Shown here piece after piece: positions 1-6,615 of a stretch of 15,853 nt of DNA. Source of the DNA: Betaproteobacteria bacterium (GTDB lineage Bacteria; Pseudomonadota; Gammaproteobacteria; Burkholderiales; SG8-41); the NCBI GenBank assembly GCA_021414185.1, contig JAIOOZ010000611.1:1-15853 (forward strand), written 5' to 3'. The position numbers were made by a program, and so were the translations under genes. Under the pieces are notes generated by a model. That model searched no databases and was not told the origin of the DNA. It worked only from the letters and a program-made list of their open reading frames with translations. Within the stretch, counting starts at the first letter, position 1. The number at the start of each line of letters is the position of its first letter.

Positions 1-580
1 GGCAATGTCGGCGGCGACGGTGGATACGGCGCCTATCAAGGCGGCGACGGCGGCCATGGCGGCAACGGCGGCACGGCTCTGGTTCAGGCCGGAGGTTCCG
101 GCGGCGTGACGATCAGCAGCGGCAGCCTCATCATGAATGCGGCCGGCGGCGACGGCGGCGGCGGCGGTAATGCCGGTAGTGATGGCTACGGCGGCTATGG
201 CGGCAACGGCGGCGGCGGCGGCCTGGCGATCGTCCGGGCCACGGGAACAGGCGACATCAACCTGAGCGGCGGCAGCCTCAGCATCTGGGCCGACGGCGGC
301 AGCGGCGGCAACGGCGGCAATGCCGCCGGCTATGGTGGTTACGGCGGCTATGGCGGCCACGGTGGTGGTGGTGGCGACGTGGCGATCCAGGCTTACTCGG
401 GCAATGTGGTGCTCGCCGGTACCGGCATCACCATCGATACCGGCGGCGGCTACGGCGGCAGCGGCGGCGGCGGCGGCAGTAGCGGTGCCGATGGCGGCAG
501 CGGCGCCGGCGGCTACGCCGGCAGCACCCTGATTTCGGCGGGCGGCGACATCGACATGTCCTCGACGTCCATGTACGGCG
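1..580 (+). repeat. Gly/Tyr-rich ~50-residue protein repeats
   Basis: About four imperfect units are visible. Two well-aligned units are at roughly 151-300 and 301-447, 50 and 49 residues long. Each has a Gly-rich half (GxxGGxGGYGGYGG, ending GGGGG) and a beta-strand half (xxAIxAxxGxxxLxGxxIxIxxGG). The pattern is obvious in protein and appears in DNA as GGCGGC-rich stretches. GGX triplets are compatible with polyglycine-II-like packing, but that is inference. Confidence 0.75.
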
Positions 581-1452
581 GATCGATAACCGGCGGCCTG
601 GAGTTCGCAGCCGGCGGTACGCTGTGGGTGAATGAAAACATTTCCATCAACGACAGCCTGACGCTTGCCGGCGGCACGGTGGTCGTCGCCGACGGCAAAT
701 ACGCCGAATCGGAGAGCAATGTCGCTGTCTTCGCCGGCACGCTGACTCTGGCCAACGGCGCCGAGATCTACTCGGACTACAACCTCGGCGTTTTGGCCGG
801 CGAGATCAACCTGGCGGGAGGGGCGGGCTTGTATGCCGCCAACGATGTCGTGATCTTGACGGGCGGGCTGACCATGGATAGCGCCACGATACAGGCCTAT
901 TCGGGCATGGCAACGATAGCGTCGACGGGCAACATCACGCTGGAAAACGGCTCGTTGATACGTGCCGGGACCGATGTCAAGCTGAACCTGACCGGCGCCG
1001 ACTCGCTGTTGACGATCAATTCCACCTCCGGCGGACTGGCTTCCAGCATCTGGGCCAACAGTCCGAGCACGATCTATCTCAACTTCCCGCTGCTGGCCAC
1101 GGGCGGCGTGGTGATCGACGGCGTGGAAACCCTGGAGACCATGGCCGGCTACAGCGGCCTGTTCGTCGGCCCGGGCATGACGCCCGCGGCGCCCGGCGCC
1201 GGCCTGGTGGTCAGCTACCGGCAGGATGTCGGCAGCGCTGCCGTGACGGACCTCATCCGCGCGCTTGAAGCGGTCAATCTCGACGAATCGAGCGATGATG
1301 TCGCGCCGAAGGGGCCGAAGTCAACGCAATCGGCAGGCGGCGAGGAAGGCGAATTCGGCGAGGACGAAGGGGATGACAAGGACAAGAAGGATGGCGCCAG
1401 CGGAGGCAAACCACGGCCGAAGGGAACCCGGCGCGCCGCCACCTGTAGTTGA
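1..1452 (+). CDS. C-terminal part of a Gly/Tyr-rich filamentous adhesin (5' end outside window)
   Basis: The frame is open from base 1 to a TGA at 1450-1452, so about 483 residues of a longer secreted or surface protein are visible. The first ~180 residues alternate Gly-rich stretches (GGxGGxGG, GYGGYGG) with hydrophobic strands of the type LAIVRATGTGDINLSGGSL, at a period of about 50 residues. The next ~220 residues are ordinary beta-solenoid repeats (GxLxLxxGAxIxAxxDVxIxxG). The protein closes with GGVVIDGVET, a YSGLF turn, then an acidic run (EEGEFGEDEGDD), a Lys/Arg cluster and the end ATCS. The only cysteine in the visible part is the penultimate residue. The end resembles that of the right-hand adhesin, which supports the same exoprotein family, usually exported through an outer-membrane TpsB pore. 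No start, signal peptide or TPS domain lies in the window. Assignment as adhesin is family-level inference. Confidence 0.85.
   Translation, partial: GNVGGDGGYGAYQGGDGGHGGNGGTALVQAGGSGGVTISSGSLIMNAAGGDGGGGGNAGSDGYGGYGGNGGGGGLAIVRATGTGDINLSGGSLSIWADGGSGGNGGNAAGYGGYGGYGGHGGGGGDVAIQAYSGNVVLAGTGITIDTGGGYGGSGGGGGSSGADGGSGAGGYAGSTLISAGGDIDMSSTSMYGGSITGGLEFAAGGTLWVNENISINDSLTLAGGTVVVADGKYAESESNVAVFAGTLTLANGAEIYSDYNLGVLAGEINLAGGAGLYAANDVVILTGGLTMDSATIQAYSGMATIASTGNITLENGSLIRAGTDVKLNLTGADSLLTINSTSGGLASSIWANSPSTIYLNFPLLATGGVVIDGVETLETMAGYSGLFVGPGMTPAAPGAGLVVSYRQDVGSAAVTDLIRALEAVNLDESSDDVAPKGPKSTQSAGGEEGEFGEDEGDDKDKKDGASGGKPRPKGTRRAATCS
1282..1449 (+). other. Charged C-terminal tail of the left adhesin
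   Basis: The last ~56 residues leave the beta-repeat pattern. There is a low-complexity acidic segment rich in E, D and G, then KDKK and a K/R-rich stretch, ending in Cys-Ser before the stop. The right-hand adhesin ends with the same order (acidic, lysine-rich, penultimate Cys). This suggests a shared terminal function such as late secretion, pore retention or surface anchoring. That function is inferred. Confidence 0.6.
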
Positions 1453-1456
1453 GCCC

Positions 1457-1488
1457 CCGGCGCGCGCGTTGCCGCGCGTGCCGGTTTT
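1457..1488 (+). terminator. Intrinsic terminator after the left adhesin
   Basis: A 12-bp G+C stem runs from CCGGCGCGCGCG (1457-1468) to CGCGCGTGCCGG (1473-1484), with one G-U pair and a TTGC loop. TTTT follows at 1485-1488. It starts 5 bases after the adhesin stop and ends 20 bases before the next start codon, so transcription into the sulfotransferase operon would need read-through or a promoter lying within the adhesin end or hairpin. Confidence 0.8.
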
Positions 1489-1507
1489 CCCCCAGTACTG
1501 AATTCTC

Positions 1508-2587
1508 ATGGGTGTTTCCCTTACCTTCACGGACGAGCAGTTCACGCTCGCGCCGCTGTTCATGGATTTCCTCTACCGCCATTTCCATGGCGGTTTTGCC
1601 GACCAGCGCTGGCATGACCAACTTTCGGAAGGCCTGAGCCAGGACGAAAACGTGCAACGCACGGCGGTCGAGCAAGCCGAAAACATGATGCGCGACCCGC
1701 GCGCGCAAAAGGCGGTGCTGCGCAGCTACGAGCTTCTGTCGGCTTTCCTCACCGGCAACTCGGAACAGTTGAAGCCCTTCCACTACCGCTACAACTTCAT
1801 CTGCGTCGTCGGCGCGCCACGCCACGGCGGCTCCTACCTCACGAAGCAGTTGTTCCGCGCGCTGGGCTTCGATGCCGGCCGGGTGCCCAACGCCATCGCC
1901 CACGACGGCTTCCCCGATGCCACGCCCTTCGATTTCGACCAGGGCTACAGCGCCTACACGCGGATGATGCACAACATGGCCGAGTACCTGGCCATGGTCG
2001 AACTGTTCTTCGCCAACTCGCGAGCCTTCGACAGCATGATCCCGGTGCCGAAGAAAGCCACCAAGGCGGCCTACCAGGGCGGATTTTTCGACCGCGTGCT
2101 GGGGCCCAACGCGGAATACCTCATCACCCTGCGCCACCCGGTGCCGGCGGCGATCTCCACCTACGAGAAATCCGGCGGGCTGCCGCCGGACGGACGCTTT
2201 GCGGTGCGCGGCAATATCGAGTCCTGGGTGCGGCGCGACAACATTTATGCTGGAATGCCTGAAGGCAAGACGGAGCAGATCGGCTACTTCGACGCCTACC
2301 TGAGCTACTGGGAGCACTACCACTACAACCTGCTGCTGACCGGCCTGCGCCTCAACCCGAAGTGGCGCGTGGTGGCCTACGGCAAGGAGCGCCTGGAAGG
2401 CCTCGCGGCGGGGCTGTTCCGCCGCTTCGGCAACAGCGAGCTGCCCGACGAGTTCAAGGTCTTCGACCGCCGCGACCGGCATCCGGACTGGATGAAGCAG
2501 GCCGAACCGGTGGTGCGCCGGGTGAGCGAGGTCTGGCGCCAGGCGGGTGTCGATTTCCCCTTCGATGCGGTAATGGAGGCCTGGTAG
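1508..2587 (+). CDS. Sulfotransferase family protein (first of two)
   Basis: A 359-residue protein predicted to move sulfate from PAPS to an unknown acceptor, probably in the cytoplasm because no signal peptide or membrane segment is seen. The 5'-phosphosulfate loop is GAPRHGGSYL (residues 102-111), after a hydrophobic strand YNFICVV. The 3'-phosphate motif is LRHPVPAAIS (208-217). A possible catalytic His lies in AHDGF near residue 132. The first ~95 residues are helical and unassigned. The protein does not resemble the next sulfotransferase outside these motifs, so the two likely act on different acceptors. ATG 1508 has no clear Shine-Dalgarno and sits 20 bases behind a terminator; ATG 1562 is an in-frame alternative. 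The family call is solid and the substrate is unknown. Confidence 0.85.
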   Translation: MGVSLTFTDEQFTLAPLFMDFLYRHFHGGFADQRWHDQLSEGLSQDENVQRTAVEQAENMMRDPRAQKAVLRSYELLSAFLTGNSEQLKPFHYRYNFICVVGAPRHGGSYLTKQLFRALGFDAGRVPNAIAHDGFPDATPFDFDQGYSAYTRMMHNMAEYLAMVELFFANSRAFDSMIPVPKKATKAAYQGGFFDRVLGPNAEYLITLRHPVPAAISTYEKSGGLPPDGRFAVRGNIESWVRRDNIYAGMPEGKTEQIGYFDAYLSYWEHYHYNLLLTGLRLNPKWRVVAYGKERLEGLAAGLFRRFGNSELPDEFKVFDRRDRHPDWMKQAEPVVRRVSEVWRQAGVDFPFDAVMEAW

Positions 2588-2664
2588 CGGGCCCATCCGG
2601 CCGACGTTGTTTTGCGTCACCGTAGCACCGGCGCCGACTTTGCGGACAGGGCTTGCAGCGAACA

Positions 2665-3609
2665 ATGAACTCCGAAACCACGGCCACCGCGGCAACAAAC
2701 GAGGCCCACCTTTTCAAGAACCCTTGGACGATCGCCGGGAGTCGTGCCCTGCACGCGGCCGGCAAGGTTCTGCACTCGGCGCTGGGCTCGCCGCGATCCG
2801 CCACCTGGGAGTTCGAATTGCGCTACCGCCGCTACCTGGCGGAGTTCGGCGAGAGCGACGACGACATCCTGGTGTCTACCTTCTCCAAGTCCGGCACCAC
2901 CTGGATGCAGATGATCCTGTACCAGTTGACCACCGATGGTGCGATGGATTTCGATCACCTGTTCGACATCTCGCCCTGGGTGTATTACTCGGCCTTGCGC
3001 GAAACGATGCCGGTGCGCACACCACAGCCCCGGATCATCAAGTCCCACGACCGTTACGGACGATTTGAAACGGGCCGTCGTGGGCGTTTCGTCTTCGTGG
3101 TGCGCGACGGCCGCGACGTCTGCCTGTCGCTGTTTCACCACCGGCGCAATTTCAAGCGCTACGAGGGCAGCTTCGACCAGCATTTCGACGACTTCATCCA
3201 CGGCAACGAGTACAACTGGTTCGACCACATACGGCCCTGGCTGGAAAACGCCGCCGGCCTTCCCATTACCTACGTGCGCTTCGAGGATCTCAAGCACGAT
3301 TTCGCGACGACCGCACTGCGCGTGGCGCAAGCCTGCCGCATCGAGACCAGCCCGGCGACACTGGCCCGCGTGCTTGAACGATGCAGCTTTGGGTACATGA
3401 AGCGGCACGAAGCCCGCTTTGCCCCACGTAACGAGCACTTCGCCGGCAAGGTGGGCATTCCGTACCTGGTGCGCAACGCGGACCAGTTCATACGCCACGG
3501 CAAGGTCGGTGAAGGGGTCGCCGCGCTGTCACAGCGACAGCTCGACATCTACCGCGAACGCTTCGACCGCAGCCTGTCCGGCTTCCCGCTGGTCGCGGAC
3601 TATCGATGA
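2665..3609 (+). CDS. PAPS-dependent sulfotransferase (Sulfotransfer_1 type)
   Basis: A 314-residue cytosolic-type sulfotransferase with the full classical motif set. SKSGTTW (74-80) binds the 5'-phosphosulfate. H128 in IIKSHD is the likely catalytic base. RDGRDVCLS (147-155) binds the 3'-phosphate. RHGKVGE (277-283) matches the C-terminal RKGxxGD motif of the family. Length is typical (~290-320). I chose ATG 2665; an in-frame TTG at 2653 would add only four residues. The gene lies 77 bases behind the first sulfotransferase and its stop overlaps the methyltransferase start, so it is the head or middle of an operon. cysC, which makes its cofactor, is 2.3 kb away. The acceptor could be a hydroxyl on a glycan, lipid, small phenol or a tyrosine; the sequence does not decide. 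Confidence 0.92.
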   Translation: MNSETTATAATNEAHLFKNPWTIAGSRALHAAGKVLHSALGSPRSATWEFELRYRRYLAEFGESDDDILVSTFSKSGTTWMQMILYQLTTDGAMDFDHLFDISPWVYYSALRETMPVRTPQPRIIKSHDRYGRFETGRRGRFVFVVRDGRDVCLSLFHHRRNFKRYEGSFDQHFDDFIHGNEYNWFDHIRPWLENAAGLPITYVRFEDLKHDFATTALRVAQACRIETSPATLARVLERCSFGYMKRHEARFAPRNEHFAGKVGIPYLVRNADQFIRHGKVGEGVAALSQRQLDIYRERFDRSLSGFPLVADYR

Positions 3610-4427
3610 CGAGCCAGCACTGGTCACGCATGGCGCGGCTGTGGCAATTGGTCGGCCCACCGCTGCGCCCGGCGGCGCAAGACCGCGCCGCATACCACGG
3701 CGCCCTCGGGCAGTGGCGACGCGAACATGCGCGGCCGCCCAGGGCGCTGATTCTGGGCGTCACGCCGGAATTGCATGCGCTGGACTGGCCGGCCGGCACT
3801 TCGCTGCTTGCACTGGACGCTTCGCCGCAAATGATCGAGGCGGTGTGGCCAGGGCCGGCCGGCACGGCACTGCGTGGATCATGGACCGCGATGCCGCTTG
3901 CCGCCGCTTCTCGCGACATCGTGCTTTGTGATGGCGGTTTCGGCATGCTTTCCTATCCACACGGACAGGCCGCCCTGCTGCGCGAACTGCGGCGGGTTCT
4001 GGCGCCCGGCGGAATTTTCGCCGCGCGGCTGTTTGCGCCAAAGGGGCGGACAGGCAATGCCGATGAGGTGTTTGCGCGACTTGCCGCCGGAGATATCGCC
4101 AGCCTCGATGCCTTGAAGCTGCAACTCTGGGGCGCCTTGCACGGCAGTCCGGAGCAGGGAGTACAGCCGCAATGCGTCGTAGCCCATATCCTCGCCGCGG
4201 TCGGTGGCTTCGATCGGCTTGCCGCGGACCATGGCTGGTCACTTGAGCACACGCGTTCGCTCGAACTCCATCGCGCAAGCCAAGCCACCTATTTCCTGAC
4301 CGACGCCGCCGAGATGGTGCGCATGGCCGGCGGCGCCCAAGGCGGTTTCGAGTGCCTCGATATCGTCGAACCCGACTACGAACTGGGCGCCTGCTGCCCG
4401 ATAGTCACCCTGCGGTGCGGCGGGTAG
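3606..4427 (+). CDS. Class I SAM-dependent methyltransferase
   Basis: A 273-residue methyltransferase with a Rossmann fold. Motif I is ALILGVTPEL (47-56), degenerate compared with the usual GxGxG. LALDASPQMI (68-77) supplies the acidic residue, D71, that usually binds the SAM ribose. DIVLCDGGFGML (104-115) and LRRVLAPGGIFAARLF (128-143) match post-I and motif III. The C-terminal ~120 residues would form the acceptor pocket and I cannot assign them. ATGA overlap with the preceding sulfotransferase (ATG 3606, TGA 3607-3609) indicates translational coupling and hence joint function. Methylation of the same sulfated product is a reasonable inference; substrate and methylated atom are unknown. Confidence 0.85.
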   Translation: MTSQHWSRMARLWQLVGPPLRPAAQDRAAYHGALGQWRREHARPPRALILGVTPELHALDWPAGTSLLALDASPQMIEAVWPGPAGTALRGSWTAMPLAAASRDIVLCDGGFGMLSYPHGQAALLRELRRVLAPGGIFAARLFAPKGRTGNADEVFARLAAGDIASLDALKLQLWGALHGSPEQGVQPQCVVAHILAAVGGFDRLAADHGWSLEHTRSLELHRASQATYFLTDAAEMVRMAGGAQGGFECLDIVEPDYELGACCPIVTLRCGG

Positions 4428-4436
4428 GATGCACGG

Positions 4437-5807
4437 ATGAAATCCGATGCATGCTACCGCTCGGCCCTCCCCGGCATGGCCTGGCCGGCGGTTCCCACGC
4501 CGGTGGCCGCCAACAAGCTGGCCTTGTTGTTCCAGATGGAGCAGAACCAGTGGTTGCCGCCGGAGGAGATCGCGGCGCGGCAATTCGACCAGCTGCACGA
4601 AATCCTCGGCTTCGCGGCGAGAACCGTGCCGCACTATCGCCGTCTGTTGGGCGCCGACTTTTCGCCCGGCGACGTCGATCCGCGCAACTGGCGCGAACTG
4701 CCGCTTCTGAGCCGCAAGGCGTTGCACGAGTCGTCATCGGAACTGAGAAGCGAGGACATGCCGAAGGCGCATGGGCGGAGCTTTCCGATCCGGACTTCGG
4801 GATCCACGGGAATGGTGGTCGAAGTCCAGGGGACGGATCTCACCAGCCTGTTCTGGCAAGTCTTCTGCCTGCGCGACCACACCTGGCATCGTCGCGACCT
4901 GCGCCAAACGCTGTGTTCGATCCGCTATCAGCGCGAGCCTGCGCTGAAGGGCCCGACCGGGTCCGCGGCCAAGGGATGGGGTCCGGCGACGGATGACGTT
5001 GCCATCACCGGCCCCTCGGTGAACTACGACATCCTGCTGGGGGTATCCCATCTTGCCGAGCGCCTGCGGCTCGATCGCCCCGCCTATCTACTGAGCCATC
5101 CGAGCCTGATTTCCGGCCTTGCGACGCATTGCCGGGAACACGAAATCGTCTTGCCGGACCTGCGCGAAGTGCGCACCATGGGCGAAAGCGCGGACGATTC
5201 GCTGCGTGAACTCTGCCGCACTGCGTGGGACGTCCCAGTGGTCGACATGTATTCCTGCCAGGAAGCCGGCTACCTTGCCCTGCAATGTCCCGACCACCCG
5301 CACTACCATGTGCAGTCGGAGAACGTGCTGCTCGAAGTCGTCGACGACCATGGGCTTCCCTGCGCTCCGGGGGCGGTCGGGCGCGTGCTGGTCACCAGCC
5401 TCAACAATTTCGCCACGCCGCTGATCCGCTACGAAATCGGCGACTATGCGGAAGTCGGCGCGGCGTGTTCCTGCGGACGCGGACTGCCCGTGCTGAAGCG
5501 GATCATGGGGCGCTACCGCAATCTGCTGACACTGCCGGACGGCACCCGCCGCTGGCCACGATTGGGCTACGAAAGCCGGCTCCAGGAAGTCGCACCGATC
5601 GAACTGATGCAGATGGTCCAGACCGGAGTGGAGGAGATATCAGTGCGCCTCGTCACGGCGCGCGCACTGGACACCACCGAAACACGAGCCCTGACGGCGT
5701 TCATCCAGGACAAGTTGGGCCACCCCTTCCGCTTGAGTTTCGACTACGTCGACACGATCCGCAATCCCGCCAACGGCAAGATCGAGCAGTTCATTTCGCT
5801 GCTCTAG
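4437..5807 (+). CDS. PaaK/CapK-like adenylate-forming ligase
   Basis: A 456-residue member of the ANL superfamily, closest in pattern to phenylacetate-CoA ligase PaaK and its CapK branch seen in capsule and exopolysaccharide clusters. Visible motifs are the ATP loop RTSGSTG (119-125), MYSCQEAG (271-278), RYEIGD (331-336), GRYRN (358-362) and NGKIEQF with the likely catalytic Lys448 close to the C-terminus. Cys284, a nearby His, Cys344 and Cys346 (CSCGR) fit the metal site often seen in this family. Such enzymes activate a carboxylate as acyl-AMP and pass it to CoA or another acceptor; the carboxylate here is unknown. AGGA at 4426-4429 overlaps the upstream stop and is spaced 7 bases from ATG 4437, so the gene belongs to the same operon. 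It does not look like a catabolic paa locus. Confidence 0.85.
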   Translation: MKSDACYRSALPGMAWPAVPTPVAANKLALLFQMEQNQWLPPEEIAARQFDQLHEILGFAARTVPHYRRLLGADFSPGDVDPRNWRELPLLSRKALHESSSELRSEDMPKAHGRSFPIRTSGSTGMVVEVQGTDLTSLFWQVFCLRDHTWHRRDLRQTLCSIRYQREPALKGPTGSAAKGWGPATDDVAITGPSVNYDILLGVSHLAERLRLDRPAYLLSHPSLISGLATHCREHEIVLPDLREVRTMGESADDSLRELCRTAWDVPVVDMYSCQEAGYLALQCPDHPHYHVQSENVLLEVVDDHGLPCAPGAVGRVLVTSLNNFATPLIRYEIGDYAEVGAACSCGRGLPVLKRIMGRYRNLLTLPDGTRRWPRLGYESRLQEVAPIELMQMVQTGVEEISVRLVTARALDTTETRALTAFIQDKLGHPFRLSFDYVDTIRNPANGKIEQFISLL

Positions 5808-5834
5808 CGGAATGCGGCACCGTGTGCCGCGCTA
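5805..5834. terminator. Hairpin at the ligase/cysC convergent junction
   Basis: GCGGCAC (5814-5820) and GTGCCGC (5824-5830) form a perfect 7-bp stem with a 3-base loop. TAGC (5805-5808) and GCTA (5831-5834) extend it across a bulge. It sits directly after the ligase stop and 28 bases beyond the cysC stop. There is no clear T run on either strand, so bidirectional termination or mRNA 3'-end protection is likely but not certain. Confidence 0.5.
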
Positions 5835-5861
5835 CCTTCGCCGTCCCGCCATCGCCGACTT

Positions 5862-6479
5862 TCACCCTGCCGGCGGTCGGGTACGCAGCATCCGTTCGAC
5901 GATCAGGTCTGCGCATTTGGCCGCGGAGCACGCTTGCGTATCCAGCTTGAGTTCGGGATTTTCCGGACGCTCATAGGCGCTGTCGATGCCGGTGAAGTTC
6001 TTCAGTTCGCCGCGTCGTGCCTTGGCGTAGAGCCCCTTGGGGTCGCGCCTTTCGCACTCGGCGAGCGGCGCATCGACAAAGACTTCGAGGAACTCGCCGG
6101 GCGCGAACAGATCCCTGGCCATCCTGCGTTCATCGCGAAAGGGTGAAATGAAGGACACCAGCACGATGAGGCCGGCATCCGTCATCAGCCGCGCCACTTC
6201 CGCCACGCGGCGGATGTTCTCGACCCGATCCGTTTCGGTGAAACCAAGGTCGCGATTGAGGCCTTGACGGACGTTGTCGCCGTCGAGCAGATAGGTGTGG
6301 CGGCCGGCTTCGTGCAGCCGCCGGTCAAGCAGGTTGGCGAGAGTGGATTTTCCGGAACCCGACAGGCCGGTAAACCAGACGCAAAGCGTTTGCTGTCGCT
6401 TGAGCGCGGCGCGGGCTTCCTTGTTTACGTCCAGCGACTGCGAGAACACATTGTCGGGTTTGAGAATCGGCGATTCCAT
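5862..6479 (-). CDS. cysC: Adenylylsulfate (APS) kinase
   Basis: A 205-residue cytoplasmic kinase (EC 2.7.1.25) that converts APS plus ATP to PAPS. Motifs are complete: Walker A GLSGSGKST (38-46), DGDNVR (66-71), FISPFRDER (110-118) with Ser112 at the conserved family position, DPKGLYAKAR (146-155) and the YERP element (169-172). Length matches stand-alone CysC, so it is not the CysNC fusion. I chose ATG 6479 because the family begins shortly before the helix preceding Walker A; the frame stays open to 6617 but that extension has no family likeness. The gene is opposite to the sulfotransferase operon and convergent with it. Many bacteria that reduce APS directly keep CysC only to feed sulfation, as in NodQ and RaxQ systems, so its position here argues for a sulfation role. 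No ATP sulfurylase is in the window. Confidence 0.95.
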   Translation of the reverse strand: MESPILKPDNVFSQSLDVNKEARAALKRQQTLCVWFTGLSGSGKSTLANLLDRRLHEAGRHTYLLDGDNVRQGLNRDLGFTETDRVENIRRVAEVARLMTDAGLIVLVSFISPFRDERRMARDLFAPGEFLEVFVDAPLAECERRDPKGLYAKARRGELKNFTGIDSAYERPENPELKLDTQACSAAKCADLIVERMLRTRPPAG

Positions 6480-6507
6480 GGGCACGGAGGCAATTAAGCG
6501 ATCCGGA

Positions 6508-6546
6508 CATTCTGCCACGTCGGACCGCAACGGCCGTGGCAGAATG
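6508..6546. promoter_or_regulatory. Perfect 12-bp inverted repeat between cysC and the glycosyltransferase
   Basis: CATTCTGCCACG (6508-6519) is exactly repeated in reverse complement as CGTGGCAGAATG (6535-6546), with a 15-base spacer. It lies in the 136-base divergent intergenic region, 28 bases upstream of the cysC start and about 70 upstream of the glycosyltransferase start. It could be an operator for a dimeric regulator acting on both genes, or a leader hairpin. No confident -35/-10 pair was found. Confidence 0.6.
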
Positions 6547-6615
6547 CCCCGGAGCGTTGCGTCACGGCCATGCCAACTGGCTGGCCAGTCGCCGCCATTG
6601 TCGAATCCCGTTGCC

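Noticed and set aside
1..580. CRISPR-like or simple DNA tandem array in the GGC-rich stretch
   Set aside because: Repeats are imperfect at DNA level, in frame, and explained by Gly-rich protein repeats; there are no constant direct repeats with unique spacers.
1274..2698. Long minus-strand open frame of 474 codons opposite the left adhesin end and first sulfotransferase
   Set aside because: It is the antisense shadow of high-G+C coding sequence. It lacks any family motif, is rich in Arg/Ala/His, and the opposite frame has clear sulfotransferase motifs.
2617..3498. Minus-strand open frame of 293 codons opposite the second sulfotransferase
   Set aside because: Low-information composition without motifs; the plus strand carries the full PAPS-binding motif set.
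6295..6615. N-terminal extension of the glycosyltransferase frame
   Set aside because: It runs antisense through cysC and across the inverted repeat, with Arg/Ser-rich sequence unlike the protein that follows.
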